Shown: piece after piece, positions 54,771 to 61,861 of the stretch
How positions within the stretch are numbered: position 1 is the stretch's first letter
Layout of the letters: each line of letters starts with the position of its first letter
Source of the DNA: CAWCTB01 sp963798275
GTDB taxonomy: Bacteria; Acidobacteriota; Terriglobia; Terriglobales; Acidobacteriaceae
Assembly (NCBI GenBank): GCA_963798275.1
Contig: CAWCTB010000021.1
Span: 62,001-126,000, forward strand
Length of the DNA stretch: 64,000 nt
Direction of reading: 5' to 3'
Position numbers and translations under genes: made by a program
Notes under the pieces: generated by a model
What the model was told of the DNA's origin: nothing
Seen by the model: only the letters and a program-made list of their open reading frames with translations
Databases searched by the model: none

Positions 54771-55145
54771 TTGCAGAAATACGTCGTGGTGGGGATCGGT
54801 GGTTTTCTCGGTGCGGTGGCCCGATACGTGGTCGGCAACTACATCGGGAGCCGCTATGGAGTTCGGTTTCCGTATGGCACGTTCGTGATTAACATGACCG
54901 GCTCGTTCTTGATCGGATTGGTCCTAACGGTGCTTGCCAGGACCACGGCAAGCCCGTATTGGCGGTATCTAATTCCGATTGGATTTATCGGTGCGTACAC
55001 GACGTTTTCGACGTTCGAATATGAGACTCTGCGGGCCGTTCAGGACGGCCAAGTCACGACCGGATTGCTGAACATAACTCTTAGCGTGGTTGTGGGCTTT
55101 CTGGCTGTATGGGCCGGAGCAGCAATGGGAAGAGTTTTTGTATGA
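54771..55145 (+). CDS. crcB: Fluoride channel CrcB/Fluc
   Basis: Exports fluoride through a dual-topology dimeric channel. The 124-residue protein has four membrane helices and all family motifs: GGFLGAVARYVVG at the N-terminus, GTFVINMTGSFLIG with the conserved Asn, and GAYTTFSTFEYE with the TM3 Phe-box and Thr/Ser residues that line the pore. Length is normal. Translation starts at TTG 54771, with GAGAGG ten bases upstream, after a 31-base gap from GTPase A. No separate riboswitch lies in that gap, so expression should come from the riboswitch 3.4 kb upstream. It overlaps the next gene by four bases (ATGA). Confidence 0.95.
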   Translation: MQKYVVVGIGGFLGAVARYVVGNYIGSRYGVRFPYGTFVINMTGSFLIGLVLTVLARTTASPYWRYLIPIGFIGAYTTFSTFEYETLRAVQDGQVTTGLLNITLSVVVGFLAVWAGAAMGRVFV

Positions 55146-55723
55146 GACCCCAAGCCGCTCTTTCTCCTGCAGCCCCGATGATCCAGGCACTCGCCCGCGG
55201 TGTGTGCCCGGTCTGCACGCTGATGCGGGCTTTTCAGAACGCAATGGTCGAGGCTCCCCAGCGTCACGGTGCGACTGAGCTTTGCAATTTTCACGCCTGG
55301 TCGCTGGTCGGCGCTTCTCCCGCCGTCGATGCAGTACCGATCCTGCGCTCTATGCTCGAGGGTTTCCCGGCCAAACCAATGTCCGAATCGATGGAATCGC
55401 ACTCCTGTGATTGGTGCAGAACCCTCCGCGAACATGAAGACGAGAAGCTGGCGGAATATTCGCGGGAGCTGAAGCGCGACAATTTTCGCCGCTGGGTAAC
55501 CCAGTATGGGACTGTCTGTCTCTTCCACGGCCGAAGGCTGATTAAAAGCCTTCCGGAGCCGGAAGGTGGGGTCATCCGGCAGATCCTCGCGTGCAATCAG
55601 GAAGAGCTAAACAGACAACTGGTGGAATTCGACGTAAAAGTAAGAAGAGGAGAGAAAGGCGCCGGTGGCGTTCTCGGCCACATTGCGGAGTTTCTGGTTT
55701 CTCAGCGAGGCATCACGCGTTAG
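55142..55723 (+). CDS. Cys-rich CxxC/CxxH protein, DUF6062-like
   Basis: A 193-residue soluble protein with paired metal-ligand-like motifs: CPVCTL at about 25, LCNFHAW at about 55, CDWCRTL at about 95 and CLFHGRR at about 125. This CxxC...CxxH doublet occurring twice resembles DUF6062-type proteins and suggests one or two zinc sites or redox pairs. The rest is helical and charged. The ATG is embedded in the crcB stop (ATGA), so the two are translated together, which suggests a role linked to fluoride or membrane stress. The family assignment is tentative. Confidence 0.72.
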   Translation: MRPQAALSPAAPMIQALARGVCPVCTLMRAFQNAMVEAPQRHGATELCNFHAWSLVGASPAVDAVPILRSMLEGFPAKPMSESMESHSCDWCRTLREHEDEKLAEYSRELKRDNFRRWVTQYGTVCLFHGRRLIKSLPEPEGGVIRQILACNQEELNRQLVEFDVKVRRGEKGAGGVLGHIAEFLVSQRGITR

Positions 55724-55731
55724 GAGGGCAA

Positions 55732-56457
55732 GTGCTAACCACTGGACCGGCTAAGAAAGTGACCGTCTACGTAATCGAAGGGAAGACGTATCACGGGATG
55801 GCCTGCTACGCCGCGATTCTCGACTATTTGTTTTTCCGCGGCATATCCGATGCAACTGTCACACGAGGCATGGCGGGATTTGGAACCGACCACAAAATGC
55901 ATACCAGCCGGCTGGTTGATATATCCGACCAGATGCCCATCAAGATCGAGTTTATCGAAACGCCGGAGCGGGTGCAGGAAGTCCTGCCAAAGCTGGTGGA
56001 AATCGCGAGCCATGGCCTCATCGAGGTGCACGATACGACCGTCATTCGGCCGCTACCGCCCGGAGCAAAGCGAGCGCCCGATATGCCTGCAGCGAAGCTG
56101 CAGTCGCGGGCCAAGATGATGCGTATCCTGATCGGCGAACATGACAAGTGGAATGACAGGCCCCTCTATGAAGCTTTGGTGCAGGCGCTGCGAGCGAATG
56201 ATATTGCGGGCGTGACCGTTTACCGGGGAATTCTGGGATACGGAGCCAACCGTCGCACACACAAGGATTCGGCGCTGAACCTGTCGCACGATGCCCCGAT
56301 CCTCTTGACAGTCGTAGACACCGAGGAAAAGCTCCGGGCCATTTTTCCTGTGCTCGACCAGATGATAAAGCAGGGCCTGGTGGTGCTCTCCGACGTTGAC
56401 GTTATCAAGTACTCTCACGCTCAGCCTCTCCCAGAGATGCAGGAGACAAAAAAATGA
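55732..56457 (+). CDS. Protein with two DUF190 domains
   Basis: A 241-residue protein made of two DUF190 units (about residues 7-105 and 118-228). Both carry the family pattern: a strand and basic start (VTVYVIEGKTYHGM; MRILIGEHDKWNDRPLYEAL), then the DATVTRGMAGFG or GVTVYRGILGYGA block, then PIKIEFIETPERV or PILLTVVDTEEKL and the HGLIEVHDTTV or QGLVVLSDVDVIKY ending. The fold is ferredoxin-like and PII-like, so it may bind a nucleotide or ion and act as a regulator of CrcB. GTG 55732 is set by AGGAGGG directly upstream. The stop overlaps the next DUF190 gene by four bases. Confidence 0.88.
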   Translation: MLTTGPAKKVTVYVIEGKTYHGMACYAAILDYLFFRGISDATVTRGMAGFGTDHKMHTSRLVDISDQMPIKIEFIETPERVQEVLPKLVEIASHGLIEVHDTTVIRPLPPGAKRAPDMPAAKLQSRAKMMRILIGEHDKWNDRPLYEALVQALRANDIAGVTVYRGILGYGANRRTHKDSALNLSHDAPILLTVVDTEEKLRAIFPVLDQMIKQGLVVLSDVDVIKYSHAQPLPEMQETKK

Positions 56458-56807
56458 AACTCGAGGGCAAGGCCAAGATGTTGCGCATTCACTTCGGGGA
56501 AGACGATGAATGGCAGGGGCAGCCGTTGTACCGGGCAATTGTGGAACGATGCCGTAAGCTCGACATCGCCGGAGCAACCGTGTACCGCGGTATTCAGGGT
56601 TATGGCGCCAGCACCATGATTCGGCGTTCTCACCTCTTCCATCTTTCGTCGGAAGCCCCGATCCTGGTTCAGATCATTGACACGGAAGAGAACATTCAGC
56701 GCCTCATTCCAGCATTGGACGAGATGGTCGCCGAAGGCCTGATCGCTGTGTCCGACGTTGAAGTAATTAAGTATGTACATCAGGAAGGACAACGGTCGCA
56801 GCCGTGA
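56454..56807 (+). CDS. DUF190 domain protein
   Basis: A 117-residue single-domain DUF190 protein, close in sequence to the second unit of the preceding gene: KMLRIHFGEDDEWQGQPLYR, GATVYRGIQGYGAS, PILVQIIDTEENIQ and EGLIAVSDVEVIKYV. DUF190 genes are often beside crcB, and a PII-like regulatory fold fits control of fluoride export, but the ligand is unknown. ATG 56454 overlaps the previous stop (ATGA) with AGGAG seven to eleven bases upstream. Three DUF190 units in a row in two genes suggests local duplication. Confidence 0.9.
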   Translation: MKLEGKAKMLRIHFGEDDEWQGQPLYRAIVERCRKLDIAGATVYRGIQGYGASTMIRRSHLFHLSSEAPILVQIIDTEENIQRLIPALDEMVAEGLIAVSDVEVIKYVHQEGQRSQP

Positions 56808-57595
56808 TGCCGGAGCCCAAAGCGAACTCTAAGTTCGGAATGAACGCTCTTCCGGCAATCACCCAGTCAGCCATTTTTCATCGCGCCGAGGAGATCGAGC
56901 AACTGCGCCAACGTTTAGCGGGCCGACGGTCGTTCCTGTTGCATGGCCCCACAGGCGTGGGCAAGACCTTGCTTCTATCTTTGGTATTGCCAGACTTCCC
57001 GGACATCTTATATAGCCCCCAGAATCCAACACCACAAGCACTGCACTGGAATTTAGCGGGATTGCTCTTGGCGGCGGCCCATCCTGTATTCACCAAAGCG
57101 TGCCCGAACGGCTTGTTGTCTCTTCAGGCGAAGACTGCCGTCTCCATCAAAGGATTGACGCGGGATGCACTATGGAACTCGAAGTATCTTGTCGTTCTTG
57201 ATCACCTTACGCGCCCATCGCAGTCGCTGGCGGCCTCGATTCGGGAGCTGATGCTGAACTGGTCTGTCCCGGTGGTCGCGGTGTCACGTTCCGCTCACAT
57301 GGAAGACGTGGGATTTGTGCTGCCACTTTTCCCGGACCGAACGGAGAAGTTTGGTGTTCGTAATTTCGATTCCGAGACTGCCCGTCTGTTTGCGAAAGCG
57401 TATGCGGAAAGACAGGCCCTGGGCGCGGACAATCTCCCGCAATTTCTGGATAAAGTCGTCGAGTACAGTGACGGGAACCCTGGCGCAATGTCGCGGATGA
57501 TCTGCATGGCCAAGAATCCCAAATACTCCCACGGGAACCAGATCAAGATCACGCCGCTTTACATTGACTACAAGATCGCGATGATCAGCGAATAA
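56804..57595 (+). CDS. P-loop ATPase (AAA/STAND-like)
   Basis: A 263-residue ATPase. FHRAEEIEQLRQRLAGRRSF leads into Walker A GPTGVGKT at 48-55; Walker B is KYLVVLDHLTR near 128-138, then a sensor-like strand PVVAVSRSAHMEDVGF and the helical RNFDSETARLFAKAYAERQ lid with DGNPGAMSRM. This order is that of small AAA/NTPase-domain switches such as those in STAND proteins, but no effector or repeat domain is attached. GTG 56804 and ATG 56807 are both possible starts and overlap the DUF190 stop. It may drive or gate the neighbouring GTPases or CrcB; its partner is unknown. Confidence 0.82.
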   Translation: MMPEPKANSKFGMNALPAITQSAIFHRAEEIEQLRQRLAGRRSFLLHGPTGVGKTLLLSLVLPDFPDILYSPQNPTPQALHWNLAGLLLAAAHPVFTKACPNGLLSLQAKTAVSIKGLTRDALWNSKYLVVLDHLTRPSQSLAASIRELMLNWSVPVVAVSRSAHMEDVGFVLPLFPDRTEKFGVRNFDSETARLFAKAYAERQALGADNLPQFLDKVVEYSDGNPGAMSRMICMAKNPKYSHGNQIKITPLYIDYKIAMISE

Positions 57596-57629
57596 TGCAA
57601 GGCGTCGGCTCAGGTTGAGCGAACCACTA

Positions 57630-59372
57630 ATGCAAAACGTAGAAGATAGACCGATTCCCGACCAGGCACCCCGCTCTCGGCCGCCCGACGCGCAAGCACT
57701 TGATCGCCTGGCTGTAATAGCCGAGCAGCTGGGCGAAGGTTCAGTCGCCGCCGACGTGCGGCAACTCGTGGCAAGAATCAATGAGGGGCGCTTTTTCGTC
57801 GCCTGCGTTGGCCAATTCAAACGAGGCAAATCCACGCTGCTCGATGCGCTGGTGGCTGAACCGGTACTTCCCACCGGGGTGGTGCCGGTGACCGCCGTGC
57901 CCACCGTACTCCGATATGGAAACCAGCGGACGGCGCGGGTTCTTATCGGCGCAAAGTGGCGAACCATTCCTCCGGACGACCTTCCGCAATATGTTTCAGA
58001 AGAATTGAACCCGGAAAACTCGAAACATATCGCTGGTGTGGAGGTCTTTCTTCCGTCGGCGTTGCTCGCCAGTGGCATGTGTCTCGTCGATACACCGGGG
58101 ATTGGGTCGGTGTTTTCCGGGAACACGGAAACTACTAAGGATTTTATCCCGCAGGTTGACGCGGCGATTCTGGTGGTCGGCGCAGATCCCCCGATCTCGG
58201 GAGAGGAGCTGGCACTCATCGAAGCGGTTGCGGTCAACGTGGACGAGATTCTCATCGTCCTCAACAAGATTGACCGTGTCTCGACCGAGGAACGGCAACA
58301 AGCGTCGGCCTTCGCGACCCGAGTTGTGGAAGCTCGTCTTAAGCGAACCATTGGACAGGTTTACGAAGTCAGCGCACTCAACCGGCTTACCAACGCTACC
58401 CACACCGACGACTGGAACACGCTAATCGAAGCTCTCAGCCAACTGGCCAGTAAATCAGGGCAGGCCATGACTCGTTCGGCGGCCGAGCGCGGCATCCGCC
58501 GATTCTCGACTTCGCTGCAGCGCTCGATCGATGAACGCGTCCGGGCGTTAACGGAACCGATCGCTAACTCAGAACAACGAATCGTCAAGCTCAGACAAAC
58601 CATGGACCAGGCTGAGCAATCCCTGCGGGATCTGGGAGCGCTGTTTTCCGCCGAGCAGATGCGGCTCTCCATGACATTTCTGGCGCGCCGCAAGGAATTT
58701 CTGAAGCAGGTTCTGCCCATCGCCCGAGAAGAGTTCAAGCACGAGGCCCGCGCGGTTACCACCGGGTTTGGTCCGGCGAGGCGGCGCGAGCTCGCAGCGA
58801 CCGCCCAGGCAGTCGCTCGACGTCATGTTAGGCCGTGGTTGGATACCGAGGAGACAGAGTCGGAGGAAATCTACAGCGCGGTCACGCAGCGCTTCGTGAA
58901 TCTGGTAAACGGTCTTCTGCGGCGAATTTGCGAGGAGGAGGGCGCCGACATTTCGCACTTGCCACGATCATTGGAGGAAGAACACGGCTTTCGAACGCGC
59001 TCCCGCTTCTTCTTTCACGACATGATCACCATCGGGCAGCCGCCCTCGCCGCTGTTGTACCTACTTGATGCCCTGATGGGAGTACTCCACGTCGGTCGCT
59101 GGTTCACGAATGATGCGTTGAACTTTCTGGAACGCCTCCTGGACACCAACGCCTCGCGCGTTCAAGGCGACGTGGAACAGCGTGTAGTGGAGAGCCGTTT
59201 GCGGCTTGAATCCGACGTGCGCAAGTTGCTTCGCGAGGTGAGCCTCTCGGCTGAGCAGGCACTATCGAAAGCCCGAGAGCTGATGGCCGCTGGCACCAGC
59301 GCGGTGCAGAGTGAGATCGAGCGTTTAGGCAACCTACAGGAGCAATTGAACAGTCTTTCGGCTGCCCGCTAA
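57630..59372 (+). CDS. Dynamin-like GTPase B
   Basis: A 580-residue dynamin-superfamily GTPase. The G domain is N-terminal: P-loop GQFKRGKS at 61-68, G2 region VVPVTAVPTVLRY, G3 DTPGIG at 154-159, G4 NKID at 212-215. A helical stalk follows, and a hydrophobic segment near residues 465-490 (PSPLLYLLDALMGVLHVG) could be the membrane paddle. The end is a long coiled coil. It lacks the N-terminal extension of GTPase A, so A and B look like an unequal pair as in other bacterial dynamins. Start ATG 57630 is favoured over TTG 57615; neither has a strong ribosome site. It is the last gene of the presumed fluoride operon. Confidence 0.87.
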   Translation: MQNVEDRPIPDQAPRSRPPDAQALDRLAVIAEQLGEGSVAADVRQLVARINEGRFFVACVGQFKRGKSTLLDALVAEPVLPTGVVPVTAVPTVLRYGNQRTARVLIGAKWRTIPPDDLPQYVSEELNPENSKHIAGVEVFLPSALLASGMCLVDTPGIGSVFSGNTETTKDFIPQVDAAILVVGADPPISGEELALIEAVAVNVDEILIVLNKIDRVSTEERQQASAFATRVVEARLKRTIGQVYEVSALNRLTNATHTDDWNTLIEALSQLASKSGQAMTRSAAERGIRRFSTSLQRSIDERVRALTEPIANSEQRIVKLRQTMDQAEQSLRDLGALFSAEQMRLSMTFLARRKEFLKQVLPIAREEFKHEARAVTTGFGPARRRELAATAQAVARRHVRPWLDTEETESEEIYSAVTQRFVNLVNGLLRRICEEEGADISHLPRSLEEEHGFRTRSRFFFHDMITIGQPPSPLLYLLDALMGVLHVGRWFTNDALNFLERLLDTNASRVQGDVEQRVVESRLRLESDVRKLLREVSLSAEQALSKARELMAAGTSAVQSEIERLGNLQEQLNSLSAAR

Positions 59373-59571
59373 TTACACCCCGGAATCCGCTCAGGCTCCA
59401 TCTCGCTAGTCACGGACGGGCACGGACGCGTTGGGTTCGTTTCACGGAGCCAGGTCGCGTGCTCCTGTGGAACTCTTCCTGCGACGAAAACAGCTATCTC
59501 TTCTTGCTTGCTATCTTCTTCCGTTAGGCCGCAAGATTATGAACAATATGCAACATCCGTTCGGAGGTGAT

Positions 59572-59781
59572 ATGAAGAATTTCCTAGTCGTTACCGAACA
59601 CCCCGTCGAGCGTGTCCTCCGCGTTCTTGTCGGTGTCGTTGTCCTCTCCCTTGTCTTCATTGGGCCAAAGACTGCCTGGGGTTGGATCGGCCTTCTCCCC
59701 ATGCTGACGGGCGTGACCGGTCTCTGCCCTCTCTATACAATCCTTGGGATCTCCACTTGCTCTAAGAAGTCTGCAACATAA
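59572..59781 (+). CDS. DUF2892 family small membrane protein
   Basis: A 69-residue membrane protein with two helices (VLRVLVGVVVLSLVFIGP and WGWIGLLPMLTGVTG) and the family ending GLCPLYTILGISTC, with a Cys after each helix region. DUF2892 domains are found alone or fused to rhodanese domains such as YgaP; the function is unknown. GGAGG four bases before ATG 59572 supports the start; in-frame ATGs at 59539 and 59548 are alternatives. It lies 200 bases after GTPase B. It may or may not belong to the fluoride operon. Confidence 0.85.
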   Translation: MKNFLVVTEHPVERVLRVLVGVVVLSLVFIGPKTAWGWIGLLPMLTGVTGLCPLYTILGISTCSKKSAT

Positions 59782-59786
59782 TGTCA

Positions 59787-59832
59787 GCGGCTAAATGACC
59801 ACCGGCTAAAAGCCGGTGGGTCATTTAGCCGC
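59787..59832. terminator. Near-perfect 21-bp hairpin between convergent genes
   Basis: The arms 59787-59807 and 59811-59832 are complementary over 21 pairs with one bulged G and an AAA loop. The right arm includes the last codons and stop of the Sua5 gene, so the left arm is an inverted copy of that gene's end. It can end transcription from both sides, although no T-run follows. Confidence 0.75.
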
Positions 59833-60777
59833 CGCCCTTTTCAGGCGATCGAGCACGCTCTCCCAATCGGCGTACGGTTCCGGAGTCTCGACTGCGATCC
59901 AGTCGAGGCTCTCTACATCCAGATCGTGCAGGGTGGCATAGAGTTGCGCCGCATAGGCTTTCGCATCCTGCGGCATCTGCACCGTTCGCACCGGCCGAGA
60001 CGGCGGATGTTGCAACTGGAGATAGGCGCCGCGTCCCTGCTCCGGCACAGCTCCGTCCCGAACTAGGAGCAAGGCGGTCCGTGGACTGTAATGCCTGGGA
60101 TGCTGGCCCGGCGAAGCATGCGCCGCTTGCGTCGGCGCATTCTGGATGCGCACCGGGCCGATCAGTGCTTCGATCTCACTGCGCGAGACGCCGCCGGGAC
60201 GCAAGAGAACTGGTGATTCTCCTGCAAGAGACACCACCGTCGATTCAATGCCCACCGTGCAAGGTCCGCCATCGAGTATGAAGTCGACCCGATCACCGAG
60301 ACTCCGGCGAACATGGTCGGCCGTGGTAGGCGAGAGTTGGGTGAAGCGGTTGGCGCTGGGCGCGGCGACGGGAATATGAGCCCTTCGCAATAACTCGAGA
60401 GCGAGCGGGTGCGCTGGCACGCGAATACCCACCGTGGGCAGTCCGGCGGTGACGATGTCCGGGACGGCCGGCTGCTTCCGCAGGACCAGCGTCAGCGGTC
60501 CCGGCCAGAATCGTTCAGCCAGGATCTGCGCGCGCTCAGGCCATTCAGCCGCGACGGTGCTCACCAACTCCACACTGCTAACATGCACAATGAGCGGGCT
60601 GGTATTCGGCCTCCCCTTGGCCTCGAATATGCGGGCGACCGCATCGGCGTCGAGAGCGTTCGCTCCTAATCCATACACCGTCTCGGTCGGAAACGCGACC
60701 AGTTTGCCCGCGCGCAGCAGCGCCGCGGCATGCTCAATCTGCGCATCGGTGACGCCGAATTGTGATTCGAGATTCAA
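59821..60777 (-). CDS. L-threonylcarbamoyladenylate synthase (Sua5/YrdC type)
   Basis: Makes threonylcarbamoyl-AMP for the universal tRNA t6A modification. The YrdC domain covers residues 5-200: AGKLVAFPTETVYGLGANA, IFEAKGRPNTSPLIVHV, WPGPLTLVL, IPVAAPSANRF and the CTVGIESTVVSL block. A linker and a C-terminal Sua5 domain (HYSPRTALLLV onward) follow, so this is the long Sua5 form. TTG 60777 is chosen because it falls just after the stop of the upstream gene (60785) and gives the family-length N-terminus; the ATG at 60894 would add 39 non-conserved residues overlapping that gene. Confidence 0.92.
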   Translation of the reverse strand: MNLESQFGVTDAQIEHAAALLRAGKLVAFPTETVYGLGANALDADAVARIFEAKGRPNTSPLIVHVSSVELVSTVAAEWPERAQILAERFWPGPLTLVLRKQPAVPDIVTAGLPTVGIRVPAHPLALELLRRAHIPVAAPSANRFTQLSPTTADHVRRSLGDRVDFILDGGPCTVGIESTVVSLAGESPVLLRPGGVSRSEIEALIGPVRIQNAPTQAAHASPGQHPRHYSPRTALLLVRDGAVPEQGRGAYLQLQHPPSRPVRTVQMPQDAKAYAAQLYATLHDLDVESLDWIAVETPEPYADWESVLDRLKRAAAK

Positions 60778-60784
60778 TGGCTGC

Positions 60785-61606
60785 TCAGGGCAGCGGCTCC
60801 GTTCTTGCGCTCGACGGGTCGGCGGAGGTCGCGGTGTCAATGTCGATGTGCAAGCCGGTGCTGGACGCCACTCCGGGAGGATAGCAGTTGCCATCGGGGG
60901 CGTAGGTTTTACGGCACGCAGCCGTCATCTCCGGTCTGCGGGGCGATTGCGCGTACTGCCATACTTCGGCAAACTTCACTCCGCTGCTCGCCGGGTTCGG
61001 CGGTGGCTTCGGATAGACGCAGCCCGGGGCCGGCCCACACCCGTCGTTGCTGATGAAGAAGTGGATCTCGCGCCCACCCGTATTGTCGCGGATATCGTTC
61101 GCCGTCACCACCGAGATGCCCTTCGATTCGCGAAACGGAATCCCGGAGCAGTAGATTCCAGCGCGATACCCGCCGCTTGTCACGGTATCGACCCAGGCGT
61201 GAATGTAGGCGCGCTGCTCGGGCAACATGCGACCGCCTTGCTCCTGGTCGAGAAAGAGGATCGACTGGACGGGAAAGCCCTCTTTCGTTGCCACTTTGAT
61301 CGCGGTTTCGCCGTCGCGCTTACCCACCCGGGCGGCATCGCCGGAGGCCTTGAGTTCCTTGTATTCGCGCCCGTTGAACAGCAGCAGAAATCCGTAACCC
61401 AACTGCTGCAACGCTGCCCGTTTGCCCTGCCAAGTGTTGCTCGCAGCTCCAGGCGGATTGTTGAGCCAGTATCCGGTGAAGGCGAAATAACTCTTCAGCG
61501 TTCGCATAGCGGAGTCGCCGGGATAGGCGTTGCGGTCCAGGCCAAGATAGGAGCGTTGTTGCGCATGCACCGGAGGAGCGCTCAAAGCAAGCAGGAGCGA
61601 GATCAA
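60785..61606 (-). CDS. Secreted DUF1906 (glycoside-hydrolase-like) protein
   Basis: A 273-residue exported protein. A signal peptide (LISLLLALSAPPVHAQQ) precedes a domain like DUF1906, a TIM-barrel related to GH25-type lysozyme folds: YLGLDRNAYPGDSAM with an early Asp, KSYFAFTGYWLN, GFLLLFNGREYKEL, ILFLDQEQGGRML with the expected acidic pair, YRAGIYCSG and AEVWQYAQS. It may cleave or bind cell-wall glycan. The start is weak: TTG 61606 lacks a good ribosome site, and the frame is open upstream without a better start codon. It lies just before the Sua5 gene. Confidence 0.75.
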   Translation of the reverse strand: MISLLLALSAPPVHAQQRSYLGLDRNAYPGDSAMRTLKSYFAFTGYWLNNPPGAASNTWQGKRAALQQLGYGFLLLFNGREYKELKASGDAARVGKRDGETAIKVATKEGFPVQSILFLDQEQGGRMLPEQRAYIHAWVDTVTSGGYRAGIYCSGIPFRESKGISVVTANDIRDNTGGREIHFFISNDGCGPAPGCVYPKPPPNPASSGVKFAEVWQYAQSPRRPEMTAACRKTYAPDGNCYPPGVASSTGLHIDIDTATSADPSSARTEPLP

Positions 61607-61770
61607 GATTACAGACCGGATATATCCGCCGACGAATGAAGTCTCCAGACATAGCTCGCCAATTCAGGGAAGTGGTCACACTCTGCGTCACAGCAGCAAG
61701 GTGTCCAGCAGTTCGGGTTACAGCGGAGGTCGTCACCTCAGCGGCTAAAAACCTGCCTCAAACCTGCAAC

Positions 61771-61830
61771 TTTGCGGCACGGCTTCAAGCCGCGCCCTTG
61801 CAAAGCAACCTCGAGTTACAAAACAACGCG
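61771..61830. repeat. Dispersed palindromic repeat, second copy
   Basis: GGC-ACGGCTT and CAAGCCGCGCC form a hairpin at about 61776-61796, preceded by TTTGC and followed by a CTCGAGTTA motif, matching the unit at 5495-5550. It lies between threonine synthase (stop 61862, minus) and the DUF1906 gene upstream region. Confidence 0.65.
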
Positions 61831-61861
61831 AAGCTACTCTGCTGACACTCAGCGCGCGATG

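Noticed and set aside
45147..59372. Reading the dynamin-Hsp70 region as an anti-phage defence island
   Set aside because: Bacterial dynamins can affect phage infection, but no nuclease, toxin, integrase or other defence gene is present, and the fluoride riboswitches with crcB give a more direct explanation.
60778..60894. Upstream ATG start for the Sua5 gene at 60894
   Set aside because: It would add 39 residues rich in Pro/Arg/Thr that overlap the DUF1906 gene and are unlike the family N-terminus.
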